The notes under the pieces were generated by a model. It was given only the letters and a program-made list of their open reading frames with translations. It was not told the DNA's origin and did no database searches. Positions 18,108-27,304 of a DNA stretch of 64,000 bases are shown one piece after another. Both the position numbers and the translations under genes were made by a program. Position 1 is the stretch's first letter, and each line of letters begins with the position of its first letter. Origin of the DNA: Chloroflexota bacterium (GTDB taxonomy: Bacteria; Chloroflexota; UBA6077; FW602-bin22; CADDYW01); NCBI GenBank assembly GCA_021324795.1, contig JAJPIK010000067.1, positions 62,001 to 126,000 on the forward strand, given 5' to 3'.

Positions 18108-19085
18108 TTATGGCTTGATCGCGAGCATGCGGCTGACCGCCCGACTAGCCTTTTCGATAATTTCTTCCGGTACAATGACTTCTTGCCGCAAATCGCGCAG
18201 ACTTTCGTAAAGATTTTGCAGCGTAATCATCTTCATATAGCGGCACACGGCGTGATCGTCGGCGGCAATGAATGTCTTGGTCGGCATCTCTTTTTGCAGG
18301 CGATGGAGCAGACCAGTTTCCGTGGCAATCAAGAACGAGTTGCTGCTCGACTGCCGGGCATGACGCAGCATGCCTTCGGTCGACAAAACGTAGGTGCGAT
18401 TTGACTTCATGACCCCATTGCCATTCGCCCAGACAAAGTGGCTCGAGCAACCGCATTCCGGGTGGATCAAGAGATCCGAGTCCGGGAAACGCGCTCGGTT
18501 CGCGTCCATCTCCTGGGGGCGAATCCCGGCGTGAACGTGGCACTCGCCTAGCCATATGTGCATCTTCCGGCCGGTCACGCGCTCCAAGTGGCTGCCCAGG
18601 AACAGGTCCGGGCAGAACAAAATCTCCTGGTCTTCCGGAATCGACCGAATGACCGCTTCCGCATTTCCCGAGGTTACGCAGACATCGGATTCCGCCTTGA
18701 CCTCGGCAGTCGTATTCACGTAGCTCACAACGACCGCCCCGGGGTGCTCGGCTTTCCAGGCGCGCAATTGCTCGGCCGTGATCGAATCAGCCAACGAACA
18801 GCCAGCCTTGCTATCGGGAATCAAGACTGTTCGAGACGGATTGAGAATCTTGACTGTCTCGGCCATGAAATAAACGCCACACATCACGATGACCGGCGCA
18901 TCGATCTCAGTCGCGGCTTGGGCTAGCCCGAGGGAGTCGCCGACGGAATCGGCCAAGTCCTGGATTGCCGGAATTTGATAATTATGGGCCAGGATGACCG
19001 CACCACGTTCTTGACGCAAACGATTGATCTCGTCGACGAGATGCCGCCGGGTCTCATCCGTCGCGTTCACCGGGGTGGAGATCAT
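18108..19085 (-). CDS. nadA: Quinolinate synthase
   Basis: A 325-residue 4Fe-4S enzyme condensing iminoaspartate and dihydroxyacetone phosphate to quinolinate. The three cluster cysteines are C69 (VIVMCGVYF), C211 (IHPECGCSS) and C281 (HAVCRYMK). LAHNYQIPAIQDLADSVGDS near residue 32 is the first-domain signature. GGAGGAGG lies upstream of the start. It follows nrtR by 54 bp and heads nadA-nadB-nadC-pdp. Confidence 0.97.
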   Translation of the reverse strand: MISTPVNATDETRRHLVDEINRLRQERGAVILAHNYQIPAIQDLADSVGDSLGLAQAATEIDAPVIVMCGVYFMAETVKILNPSRTVLIPDSKAGCSLADSITAEQLRAWKAEHPGAVVVSYVNTTAEVKAESDVCVTSGNAEAVIRSIPEDQEILFCPDLFLGSHLERVTGRKMHIWLGECHVHAGIRPQEMDANRARFPDSDLLIHPECGCSSHFVWANGNGVMKSNRTYVLSTEGMLRHARQSSSNSFLIATETGLLHRLQKEMPTKTFIAADDHAVCRYMKMITLQNLYESLRDLRQEVIVPEEIIEKASRAVSRMLAIKP

Positions 19086-19139
19086 GGTAGAGTAATCCTC
19101 CTCCGCGTCCTTACCGAGGGCGCAAATCTAGCTCTTGTT

Positions 19140-19886
19140 TTACCAGGGAAGTTCGCGGTCGCGAGTTCCGGTGACCGGACCAGCAAATCGATACAAATCA
19201 CTAGGTCGGCCTCGCCGACCAGTTCGGGTACGCCCGACGATCCGAACGATACCACTGTCGAATAGCGGACGCATCGCTTTCTTGAAATTCCCCGAGGAAA
19301 GACGAGCCAGGCTAGGATCCAGAATCGCGGCATACACCGCGCGCAACTCGGGCAGGGTGAAATGCTCGTCGAGCAATTGGAACGCCACCCAAGAGTAGCG
19401 CACCTTATTGCGAATGCGCTGCACGCCGGCCCGAATCATCTCGGCGTGGTCGAACGCCAAAACGCGCTCGTGGACGCGGCTGACGGCGCACCATTCCGTC
19501 GCATAGACGTCGGTTCCCGGTCGAAGCACCAGATCGTCGCTCCGGACGAGCGCCAGGTGAGAAACCGAGGCGACCCGGGCACGGCTATCCCGCGTGGGGT
19601 CACCGTAGGTAGCGAGCTGCTCCAGGTACCAGGTCGCCGCGTTCAGGCCAGCCTTTTCGGCGAGGGCACGCCTTGCCGCCTCGGAAAAGGTCTCGGCCGG
19701 ACGCACCAGTACCCCGGGCAGCATCCAGCGGTCTTCGCCACTTGGCGCTTGCTGGCGTACCAGTAACACTTGCAAAGCATCGCCGAGCGGGGCTTTGCGA
19801 ATGGTAAACAAGACCACGTCCACCGCGAGGAATGCATTGGGAATGAGCCCGGGTGGCGCGGTGCCTTCTTTGGCCTCGGTGAGCAC
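19140..19886 (-). CDS. nrtR: NrtR-type Nudix-related transcriptional regulator of NAD synthesis
   Basis: An N-terminal Nudix fold (FLAVDVVLFTIRKAPLG, LLVRQQAPSGEDRWMLPGV) is followed by a winged-helix C-terminal half ending GRTRTGRRGRPSDLYRF. The Nudix box is degenerate: RALAEKAGL replaces the catalytic REUxEExGU, so the domain should sense (ADP-ribose in the family) and not hydrolyse. I chose the GTG at 19886; the longer frame to 19937 would begin inside the -10 box and the operator. Residue count is 248. It is the first gene of the nadABC-pdp unit and probably represses it and itself. Confidence 0.85.
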   Translation of the reverse strand: MLTEAKEGTAPPGLIPNAFLAVDVVLFTIRKAPLGDALQVLLVRQQAPSGEDRWMLPGVLVRPAETFSEAARRALAEKAGLNAATWYLEQLATYGDPTRDSRARVASVSHLALVRSDDLVLRPGTDVYATEWCAVSRVHERVLAFDHAEMIRAGVQRIRNKVRYSWVAFQLLDEHFTLPELRAVYAAILDPSLARLSSGNFKKAMRPLFDSGIVRIVGRTRTGRRGRPSDLYRFAGPVTGTRDRELPW

Positions 19887-19902
19887 GTCAACGCTCGGAA
19901 TT

Positions 19903-19919
19903 AGGTTCTTATAGAACCT
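19903..19919 (-). promoter_or_regulatory. Candidate NrtR operator palindrome
   Basis: AGGTTCT-TAT-AGAACCT is a perfect 7+3+7 inverted repeat. It begins one base after the -10 box and so covers the transcription start of nrtR-nadABC-pdp, the position expected for an autorepressor site. Assigning it to NrtR is an inference from location. Confidence 0.6.
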
Positions 19920-19920
19920 T

Positions 19921-19948
19921 ATTATACTCGCAGCCAATCTAACGTCAA
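19921..19948 (-). promoter_or_regulatory. Promoter of the nrtR-nadABC-pdp operon
   Basis: On the minus strand, TTGACG (19943-19948) and a perfect TATAAT (19921-19926) are separated by 16 bp. Confidence 0.75.
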
Positions 19949-20153
19949 GGATTATTCGGGAAATTCATGGAAAATCTTTGCGAGTGTACTCACGGCAAAA
20001 TCGTCATCACGAGTGAGCCAGTTCCGATTCGTCGACCCGAGTTCCACGAGGAATCCGTAGCACGAGGCACTCTTTGCGTCTCCCGTGCTACAGGACTGCC
20101 GCGATGCGAAGGCGGTTCCCGGTCCAGTCTACCCCCCGGTGCTTACCTCCCTA

Positions 20154-21011
20154 TCAGAATCCGCCGCGCAGGCTGCCCAGCGGGTAGCGCAGGAGCGCCG
20201 TCAGCATCAGCTCGTTGGCAAGGCGGTCTTCACTGGCCTTGAGTATCTCACGTACCCGGTGAAGCTCGCGTTCGGTGAGGCCTGCTTTCATCAGACACTC
20301 CGGGGTTACCGCGATTTGTCGGGGCAGGTTGGTGGCTAGTTGCTCGGCCTCACTGATCATGTCGTTGACGCTCGCCGCGAACTCGTCGGTGGTGAGCAGC
20401 GACTTGACGTCGGCCCAGGCAATCCTTAAATAACGCGGAAATTGTCCGATCACACCCAGGCTAAGCGGTTCCTGAGCGAAGCTGAGGACGCGACGGGCTT
20501 CCGCGAAAACGCGTCGGACAATTTGACCTGCTGCATTGACGTCCACCCGTGGAATCAATTCCGTGTTCCAGGTCGTCCGAGAACGCGGCCAGTACTCGGG
20601 TCGCGGGCGCCCCGGCACCTGTCCACCGATTCCTAGGCGAAGCGCTTCGACGGCTAGGAGTGCCTGCGCGCCGCCAAAAAGAAGTGCCGTGAGCGCGATA
20701 CGCACTTCAGACAGATCATCTAGCGCCACTCCGAGCTGCTGCAGATCACCCACGCCGTAACTCGGGGAATACATGTCTGCCGTATCGTCCATCGCGTTAC
20801 AGTAGAGGGTTTCTGCCGCGCGAAAGAACTGAGCCGTGCTGGCAACTGGCTTCAACTCGGACCAGGCAATTCGCACGTACTCCGGGATTTCACCGAGCTC
20901 TTCGAAGATCCACGGCGTCCAGGAGATCTGAAATGTATCTCGAATATCCTGAAAAATCGGACCTAGGGATAGTTCGGGGTTTGGTATTCGAGCAGGCTGT
21001 CTCTGCATCAC
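20154..21011 (-). CDS. DehI-like (2-haloacid dehalogenase I family) protein
   Basis: A 285-residue soluble, mostly helical protein with an internal duplication: IPEYVRIAWSELKPV near residue 42 is echoed by FPRYLRIAWADVKSL near residue 189. This two-repeat plan and length match the DehI family, whose founding member removes halogen from 2-haloacids. Whether this member dehalogenates is not visible; many genomes carry such genes without known haloacid use. GGGAGG lies upstream of the ATG. It is a single gene, followed downstream by the nrtR promoter region and preceded by a TIM-barrel isomerase on the same strand. Confidence 0.6.
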   Translation of the reverse strand: MMQRQPARIPNPELSLGPIFQDIRDTFQISWTPWIFEELGEIPEYVRIAWSELKPVASTAQFFRAAETLYCNAMDDTADMYSPSYGVGDLQQLGVALDDLSEVRIALTALLFGGAQALLAVEALRLGIGGQVPGRPRPEYWPRSRTTWNTELIPRVDVNAAGQIVRRVFAEARRVLSFAQEPLSLGVIGQFPRYLRIAWADVKSLLTTDEFAASVNDMISEAEQLATNLPRQIAVTPECLMKAGLTERELHRVREILKASEDRLANELMLTALLRYPLGSLRGGF

Positions 21012-21077
21012 TGATAGCCTCCCGGTTGGAGGAGTCGATTTCGCCTACTCGGCGCATTACCAATGCCAGACGCTGGC

Positions 21078-21893
21078 CTAAACCAGATCTGCGATCCACT
21101 CGCGCATTAGCTTGATGTGCTGGGGAAGCGCTACTTCGGGCTCCTCGATCTCGGGATGCCACTTCTTTTCCCATTCAACGACGACATAACCGTGGTAGCC
21201 ACGCATGACCAGCGCGCGAACGATCTCTCGGCACGGTACTTCGCCTTCGCCGAGGAGCACGAGCTGCCAGGTTCCATCTGGACGATGCTGCGCATCCTTC
21301 ACGTGGAAATGAACCAGACGATTCGCGAGGTTCGTCCAAACCTGAGCGACGGCCTCGCCCATTCGGTAGGGATGGTGACTATCCCACAATGCGCCGACTG
21401 CCGAGCTCTTTACCTTAGCAAGCACCGCTGCAACCGCCGAACTCGCCGAAAACGCGTCGTGAGTTTCCAGAGCAATCGTGACGCCGGCGCGTTCGGCGAT
21501 TGGCGCGCAGCGCAGAAGGCTTTCCGACACTCGTTCGACGCCGACGCTGAGTGGAGTTCCTTCGGGTAGTAATCCACCGAAAACCCGTACGAGTGGTACC
21601 TTGAGCTCTTGGGCGATTTCAATGAATGCCAGCAGATCCTGCTCATTCTTCGCGCGTTCCGCAGGGTCGGCTGCAGTCAGACGGACTGATGAGCCAAGGA
21701 CGATAAGCTCCGGCTTTCCCGATCCAAACAGGTTAGCGATGCGGTTGAAGTTCGTGCGTAGCGATGCCGGGGTAATTACCTCACCGTCGAGTAGGCGTAG
21801 CTCAATCCCATCGTAACCGTACTCCTGTGCCTTATCGACCGTTTGCTCCAACGTCCAGCCAGGGCAGCCAAGTGTACTAAATCCAAATTTCAC
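21078..21893 (-). CDS. Sugar phosphate isomerase/epimerase (xylose-isomerase-like TIM barrel)
   Basis: A 271-residue AP-endonuclease-2-like TIM barrel. Metal-binding residues can be seen in GIELR near residue 36, VTIALETHDAFS near 140, WDSHHPYRMGE near 170, HFHVKDAQH near 196 and VVEWEKKW near 250. Relatives include hydroxypyruvate isomerases, 2-keto-myo-inositol dehydratases and tagatose epimerases; the substrate cannot be assigned. It is 66 bp upstream of the DehI-like gene on the same strand. Confidence 0.85.
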   Translation of the reverse strand: MKFGFSTLGCPGWTLEQTVDKAQEYGYDGIELRLLDGEVITPASLRTNFNRIANLFGSGKPELIVLGSSVRLTAADPAERAKNEQDLLAFIEIAQELKVPLVRVFGGLLPEGTPLSVGVERVSESLLRCAPIAERAGVTIALETHDAFSASSAVAAVLAKVKSSAVGALWDSHHPYRMGEAVAQVWTNLANRLVHFHVKDAQHRPDGTWQLVLLGEGEVPCREIVRALVMRGYHGYVVVEWEKKWHPEIEEPEVALPQHIKLMREWIADLV

Positions 21894-21968
21894 CTAGTGT
21901 CTCCTTCTCTCCCTCGGTACTGTTGACTTTAAAGTGCATCACGCACGTCCTGGGAACCAGCCTGATCA

Positions 21969-23210
21969 TCACGCGTCGCGAAGCTCTCGCGAGCGCATTG
22001 CAATCAACCCAATCCCCAGCAAGCACATGGCAGTATTCGCCATGATCGCGTTAGGCGTACCGATCATCTCGGCAACCGTACCAATTTCCAAAGCACCGAA
22101 TGGGCTTACGCCAATTGCCAAGGTGAGCAGTCCCATTGCCCGGCTCCGCAGCGCTTCCGCGCAATTTCGTAAAATGATCGTCGCCTGAAAGGCGGAGAAA
22201 CCAGCCCGGCCAATCCCTTCAACGAAGAGCAAACCTACCGCGCTGGGGAGGCTTCGCATGAGAGTGAAAAGGACCAGGGCAATGCAACCGGCAATACATC
22301 CAAATAAGAAGAGTATACCGTTTTGACGACGATCAACGAGCATCGCGATGCCAAGCGTTCCCAAGAGGGATCCGAACCCGTCCGCCGCGGCGAGCGCTCC
22401 GAGGCCGATTGCCCCCTGGTGGAGGACGTCAGCGGCCTCCACCGGCAGCAACTGCTGGAATGGAAAGAATAACAGATTCATGACGACCGTCACGACGAGC
22501 ACGCCGGCAATTGCCTGATCTTTTAGCACGTCGCCGATCCCTTCGGTAAGTCCCTGCCACGCCTTGGGCTTCTTTGTCGTCAATGGCTGGACCAGCCGAG
22601 GAATCCGAGTGATCAACAATCCATTGACGACAAAGAGCGTGGCGAGGAGGCCGTACGCGCTACCCCAGCCAAGCGTGGCGATAATCGCGCCGGATAGGAA
22701 TGGCCCCATCGTTCGACTCAAGTTTTGCGCTGCGGCGTCTAACGCCACGGCATTGGTCAAGTGCTCTCGCCCGACTACGTCGGCAGTCAGGGCGCGTCGC
22801 GAAGGCCAATCAACCGCCGTGCTGATTCCGATGACAATCTCGCCAATCGCCAGCTCAGAATAGCCAAGCAAATGAGCCACACTCAAAGTCGCCAAGACGG
22901 ATGCGCAGGCTAAATTCACGACTTGCATGCTGAAAACGAGTTGCCGCCGATCGACGCGGTCTCCGATCGCACCGCCAAGAACTCCCAATAAGAGCAGAGG
23001 CATGCTGCGATAGAAGCCCACCAACGCGACCAAAAACGGCGAGTGAGTCAGTTCGAACGCAATCCAGCCAGCCGCGATCTGATCGATCCACCGGGCGACG
23101 TTCCACGCGAGATTGGCTAGCCAGAGCGATGGGTAACCGTCGACACCAAACGCAGCGACCCGCATTCGATGGGCAACTTCGCGGTGGTTGGAGAGTGCGG
23201 ATCCGAACAC
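21969..23210 (-). CDS. MFS transporter (EntS/MdtG-like)
   Basis: A 413-residue membrane protein with about 12 helices. The MFS motif A is seen as GGAIGDRVDRRQLV between helices 2 and 3, after LVALVGFYRSMPLLLLGV. The helix plan and GDRVDRR motif match the group of proton-driven exporters used for siderophores or drugs. No neighbour points to a substrate. The last residues follow a normal 12th helix. Confidence 0.88.
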   Translation of the reverse strand: MFGSALSNHREVAHRMRVAAFGVDGYPSLWLANLAWNVARWIDQIAAGWIAFELTHSPFLVALVGFYRSMPLLLLGVLGGAIGDRVDRRQLVFSMQVVNLACASVLATLSVAHLLGYSELAIGEIVIGISTAVDWPSRRALTADVVGREHLTNAVALDAAAQNLSRTMGPFLSGAIIATLGWGSAYGLLATLFVVNGLLITRIPRLVQPLTTKKPKAWQGLTEGIGDVLKDQAIAGVLVVTVVMNLLFFPFQQLLPVEAADVLHQGAIGLGALAAADGFGSLLGTLGIAMLVDRRQNGILFLFGCIAGCIALVLFTLMRSLPSAVGLLFVEGIGRAGFSAFQATIILRNCAEALRSRAMGLLTLAIGVSPFGALEIGTVAEMIGTPNAIMANTAMCLLGIGLIAMRSRELRDA

Positions 23211-23265
23211 GCTCGGTACTCCGGCAGTAGATGTCGCTGATTATATGGTAGTCCGGCGAACCGGT

Positions 23266-24288
23266 TCAATCGGCCGGGCGAGTCGCGGCAAGGCGTACCG
23301 CCAAGGCTGTCGCGATGGCCGCGGCAAGTACCATCACGGTAAGCTTTTGCAGACCATTGAGGGCCATTGCCGCCATACCCCCGGTCGCGCATACGCCGTA
23401 AATAAGTAAGGCAATCCGGCGGGTTGATAAGCCACGGGCCACCAGGCGGTGGGGCAAGTGCGCGCCATCGCCGCCGATGAATGGCGAGCGACGGCGTGCC
23501 CCGCGTTGGATGATCACCATCAGAGCGTCGATGATCGGCAGGCCGAGAACGAACGCGGCGGTAGCAATCTTCGCTCCACCGATCAACGCCAAGATCGATA
23601 AGGTAAAGCCGAGAAACATCGAGCCGCTCGTTCCCATGATGATACGCGCGGGATTGAAGTTGAAGCGCAGGAAGCCGATACAGACGCCGGTGAGCGCGAG
23701 CGGGAGCAAGCTGATCGTATACTGCCCGAGTGAGAAACTTCGTGCGAATAAGACGACGCCGGCAATTGCTGTAATGCCCGCCGCGAGGCCATCCATCGTA
23801 TCAATGAAGTTTAGCGTGTTGATCATTCCCACCACCCAGACCAGAGTGAAGGGAATGGCGATGAACATCGGCAAAATGATCAGTCCACCAAGAGGGTTAG
23901 CGACGTTGGTGATCACCAGACCAAAGGCCATGGCGATGATCGCCACCGCGATCTGTCCAACAAGCTGAGGCAGAGGTCCAAGGCGACGAAAGTCGTCGAT
24001 CACAGCGAGCGGAATGATCAGCAAAATGCCAATCATCAAACCGGCAATCCGCTGCAGCTCCTCTGATTCTCGAGGGAGTAAGAGGAGACTGGCGACGACC
24101 GCGATGAAGAATGAGGCGAGAAGGGCATAACCGCCCGATCGCGGAATCGCCTCGATCTGAAGCTCGTTGGCACGTGGCTGGTCGACCAAACCAAACTTGT
24201 GCCCTAATGCACCAGCCAGCGGAGTCAGTAGCATGCTCGCCCCACAGCTCAGCCCGACGACGATCATCGCGGCTAGTTCAACGCTCAT
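23266..24288 (-). CDS. Polyprenyl-phosphate N-acetylhexosamine 1-phosphate transferase (WecA/TagO type)
   Basis: A 340-residue polytopic enzyme of the MraY/WecA family; it transfers a sugar 1-phosphate from a UDP-sugar to undecaprenyl phosphate, the first membrane step of polysaccharide or teichoic-acid synthesis. Visible motifs are DQPRANELQIEAIPRSGG near residue 37, the Mg-binding AVIDDFRRLG near 96, FIDTMDGLAAG near 160, and the cytosolic HLPHRLV loop near 282. Its start overlaps the stop of the next upstream gene by 4 bases. Confidence 0.92.
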   Translation of the reverse strand: MSVELAAMIVVGLSCGASMLLTPLAGALGHKFGLVDQPRANELQIEAIPRSGGYALLASFFIAVVASLLLLPRESEELQRIAGLMIGILLIIPLAVIDDFRRLGPLPQLVGQIAVAIIAMAFGLVITNVANPLGGLIILPMFIAIPFTLVWVVGMINTLNFIDTMDGLAAGITAIAGVVLFARSFSLGQYTISLLPLALTGVCIGFLRFNFNPARIIMGTSGSMFLGFTLSILALIGGAKIATAAFVLGLPIIDALMVIIQRGARRRSPFIGGDGAHLPHRLVARGLSTRRIALLIYGVCATGGMAAMALNGLQKLTVMVLAAAIATALAVRLAATRPAD

Positions 24289-25400
24289 GCGTCAACTCCC
24301 GGTGCGGCTGGTGCCTGCACCCCATTGGGCGGCTCCTCCACTGCACGCTCGACCAACCATGTCCGAAGCTGCTCCGATCCGTACTGGTAGTAGATTTGGC
24401 GCAACCGGCACAAATCACCCAGCCAGGACTCCGCAGTCCGAGCCATGATCGGTTGAGCGAGCCGAAGCAAGCCTGGTGACCTCGTCGCCACCACGGTTTC
24501 GCTCGGGTATGATAGCTCTTCGTGAATGCGCTCGCCTGAGCGCGAGCCAATCAATCGAAATTGCGGATCGCCGCGGCCTGGACAAAGCAGGGCATAGACC
24601 CTTCGTGCCGTTTCGGTCATCAACACTGGCTTACCCACGTCGAGCATGTAAATGCCGGGATGCTCCGTCTGGCAGGCCGCTCCGAGCAAGAGTTGAACTG
24701 CCTCGTTCATCGTGATCCAGTAGCGGTCCATGCGGAGATCAGTAATCGTCAACGGCTGCCCAGCCGCGATTTGCTGGGCAAACAATTCGATCACGCTCCC
24801 CTGAGTCCCGAAGACGTTGACCAGGCGAATAACCCGCACGGCTGGATCTGTTCGCTCACGGCCAACTGCTAACAACATGCGCTCGGCAACTCGTTTGGTC
24901 ATACCGTAAATACTTGGCGGGTGGACCGCCTTGTCGGTCGAGGGATAGACGAGGACCGCACTCGCATGTTCAACCGCGGCTTCCAGAACGTTCAAGGTAC
25001 CGACGAGATTGACACCGATCACCTGATCGATGTTGTCTTCAGCGAGTGGCACCTGCTTGTAGGCAGCGAGGTGAAACACGACATCGATCCGAAATCGACG
25101 GAAGATTTGTTCGAGCTTTCTCTGATCGCGCACGTCGCCAAGGACGTAGTGGACATCGACTGAACCAGCATAGTCGCGGATCTGCTGCTGCAAGTGGACC
25201 AAAGACGCTTCGTGGCTGTCCAGACAGACAAGCCGATCGGGCAGCCAGTTGCTCGCAGTTCGGGTCAATGCTCGTCCGATCGAGCCACCAGCGCCGGTGA
25301 TGAGCACCCGTCGCCCCTCGATCGTCGCGCGAAGCACCGCGGCTTCAAGACAAATTTCTGGCCGGTCGAGAAGCTTCGACCAATCGTCGATCACGATCAT
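24285..25400 (-). CDS. NAD-dependent sugar epimerase/4,6-dehydratase (CapD/FlaA1-like, soluble)
   Basis: A 371-residue extended SDR. The Rossmann motif ITGAGGSIGRAL is near residue 34, VFHLAAYKQVPLAEDN near 110, and the catalytic YPSTDKAVHPPSIYGMTK near 150 carries the Thr/Asp/Lys set of UDP-GlcNAc 4,6-dehydratases. It lacks the four N-terminal membrane helices of long FlaA1 proteins, so it is cytosolic. It overlaps both neighbours by 4 bases, which implies a tightly coupled operon making a nucleotide-activated deoxysugar. Confidence 0.88.
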   Translation of the reverse strand: MIVIDDWSKLLDRPEICLEAAVLRATIEGRRVLITGAGGSIGRALTRTASNWLPDRLVCLDSHEASLVHLQQQIRDYAGSVDVHYVLGDVRDQRKLEQIFRRFRIDVVFHLAAYKQVPLAEDNIDQVIGVNLVGTLNVLEAAVEHASAVLVYPSTDKAVHPPSIYGMTKRVAERMLLAVGRERTDPAVRVIRLVNVFGTQGSVIELFAQQIAAGQPLTITDLRMDRYWITMNEAVQLLLGAACQTEHPGIYMLDVGKPVLMTETARRVYALLCPGRGDPQFRLIGSRSGERIHEELSYPSETVVATRSPGLLRLAQPIMARTAESWLGDLCRLRQIYYQYGSEQLRTWLVERAVEEPPNGVQAPAAPGVDA

Positions 25401-26359
25401 TTCACCTCGGAGTGGAGCGCACGCAACGCCAGAAGCTGAGCTTGTGCATCGCGCATCCCAGCGGCCACTGCTGGATTTGACTCGAGCGTTTCGGTCACAA
25501 AATACGGCACCCTACCGAGCAGCGGAGCGAGCGTCAGATCAAGGTCGGCGTCGCCCTCCCGGTACCATTCGCCTTCGCCAAAGAGGCCAACCGCATTGGC
25601 GACGTGCATCGTCGTTGTCCATTCGGCAAGCGGCCCGACGTATTCCGGCAGATCCATTGGTCCTGGCTGTTCGCGGGCATGCCGGGCCACCATCTGAAAT
25701 TCGGGCGACAACGTCTCGAGATCGATCTGCCGCCAATTCAGGTAGAGACTAGCGTGAGATACGTCGATCGTGAAGCGTAGCTCCGGAATCCGACGGACGA
25801 GTGCCAGCAGATCCTCCGGAGCCGCGCCGATCGCCGAAAACACGTACGCCGCTTCGCGCATTCGGCCAACCGGCGGAATGTTCTCAACCTGAGGAATGAG
25901 TCCTGCTTTCTCACAGAGCACCACGTAACGTCGGAGGAGCGGTAATGCACGTTCGAGCGCGCGTTCGTGCGTTAGTTGAGAAAGAGTGGCGGCAGCGAGA
26001 GTTGGTGCCACGACGTGAATGTTCGCGGCAACTGCTCCAATTGCCTTGCCGACATTAGCTACTCGCTTCAACGTCTCGCAATGGTCGTCATCGTCACAGG
26101 TGAGGTCAAAATATGCGCCACCAAGCGTCCGAATCGGTGCTTCGACGATCCACTGGCAAACGGCCGGAGCGTCGCTATTCTCGAGCACACGGCAGATCCG
26201 CTGGACGTGATCGTCGCGCATCAGGTCTAAACGATCGAGATACAACTCAAGACCTTCCGGCGCCGGGGCACGCAGCCGATCGGCAACCTGGTCAGGCGTG
26301 GGTCTCGCCTTGAGTAGTATTCGAGTCGCAGGTGACGTTTTTTCTCGCATGGCGTTCAC
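25397..26359 (-). CDS. TIM-barrel sugar isomerase-like protein in polysaccharide operon
   Basis: A 320-residue protein with xylose-isomerase-like barrel features: IPQVENIPP near residue 183, FTIDVSHASLYLNW near 225 (metal-binding Asp and His), MHVANAVGLFGEGE near 267 and YFVTETLESN near 297. The metal ligand pattern E, D/H, H, E is preserved. A strong signal for a specific reaction is lacking. It sits between the dehydratase and two epimerases, so an activated-sugar role is likely (inference). Confidence 0.7.
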   Translation of the reverse strand: MNAMREKTSPATRILLKARPTPDQVADRLRAPAPEGLELYLDRLDLMRDDHVQRICRVLENSDAPAVCQWIVEAPIRTLGGAYFDLTCDDDDHCETLKRVANVGKAIGAVAANIHVVAPTLAAATLSQLTHERALERALPLLRRYVVLCEKAGLIPQVENIPPVGRMREAAYVFSAIGAAPEDLLALVRRIPELRFTIDVSHASLYLNWRQIDLETLSPEFQMVARHAREQPGPMDLPEYVGPLAEWTTTMHVANAVGLFGEGEWYREGDADLDLTLAPLLGRVPYFVTETLESNPAVAAGMRDAQAQLLALRALHSEVK

Positions 26360-26395
26360 ATTCTCGCCTTTTCGGGGACGAGGCGTTTCGAGGCA

Positions 26396-27295
26396 CTAGC
26401 CAGTACCAACGTGACGATTGTACCAAACCAGTCCGTCGGCTAACTCAATTTGTGCCTCGAATCCAAGCTCGGCCGCGGCCCGGCGCGTATCGGCAACGTA
26501 GCTCTCCGCACCAGGAGTGAGGTCCACGATCGTTGGAGTAGTCGAGCCAACAATTTGACGGACGAGATCACCCAGTTCGGCGATCGAGGTCGCGCGCCCG
26601 GTACCGACGTTGTAGACTGCCAGGCTCTCTGGTGGATGAAGGGTCGCTAAGCCGATTGCTCGGGCCGCGTCTCGTACATCGATAAAGTCTCGGAGCTGGC
26701 GCGCCCGTACTCGGAGCGGCAGCCCCTCGCGAGCGGTGCGGAAGAAGATCCCAACGACGCCGCTTGACATACCGGGAGTCTGGCCCGGACCGTATACCGA
26801 AAAGAGGCGGAGAATCGTGGCTCGGACACCGTAAAGCCGAGTGTACAGCTCGGTCCATTGCTCGGCTTGTTGCTTTGATTGTCCGTACGGGTCGACGGGA
26901 CCAAGGGGTGCGTCTTCAGCGACTGGCCGAACTGAAGGCCGATATACCCGCATCGACGAGGCCAAGACGAAGCGCGCGTTATTCCAGCGGGCCGCCTCCA
27001 GGGCTCGCAGAGTCCCAACCACGTTCACACGTGCGACTTCGAGTGGCCGCTGGTACGACGCGGAAGCGTCGGCATCACCGGCCAGGTGAACGATGCAATC
27101 ACATCCTACCGCTGCGGTCGTGACATCAGACAGAACGTCACCCACGACGTGGTCGCGTCGCGACAGATCCCGGCGCGAAAAGGTTCGCACCGGTACCCCC
27201 GCCGATTCGAGAAATTCCACGACGTACTGACCAATAAATCCGCTTCCCCCGGTTACCAGAACGCGATTCGGCCGATTCGTTGGTAGTGTTGACAT
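26396..27295 (-). CDS. NAD-dependent sugar epimerase/dehydratase (extended SDR)
   Basis: A 299-residue extended SDR. The NAD-binding GGSGFIGQYV is at about 16-25, CIVHLAGDADAS near 66, the active-site Ser in LASSMRVY near 111 and the YGQSK catalytic Tyr/Lys near 135; it ends with the usual substrate-domain helices. Its exact sugar is not predictable. It is 36 bp from the next gene and 9 bp after the previous one. Confidence 0.88.
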   Translation of the reverse strand: MSTLPTNRPNRVLVTGGSGFIGQYVVEFLESAGVPVRTFSRRDLSRRDHVVGDVLSDVTTAAVGCDCIVHLAGDADASASYQRPLEVARVNVVGTLRALEAARWNNARFVLASSMRVYRPSVRPVAEDAPLGPVDPYGQSKQQAEQWTELYTRLYGVRATILRLFSVYGPGQTPGMSSGVVGIFFRTAREGLPLRVRARQLRDFIDVRDAARAIGLATLHPPESLAVYNVGTGRATSIAELGDLVRQIVGSTTPTIVDLTPGAESYVADTRRAAAELGFEAQIELADGLVWYNRHVGTG

Positions 27296-27304
27296 CCGTA
27301 TCGC

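Noticed and set aside
20057-20091. GTAGCACG/CGTGCTAC inverted repeat
   Set aside because: The 19-base loop, lack of T-run and lack of a linked gene start leave no support for a function.
19967-20242. A 91-codon plus-strand frame starting MENLCECTHGKIV
   Set aside because: No ribosome-binding site, composition turns to Arg/Pro/Ser-rich shadow sequence, and it runs into the DehI-like gene on the other strand.
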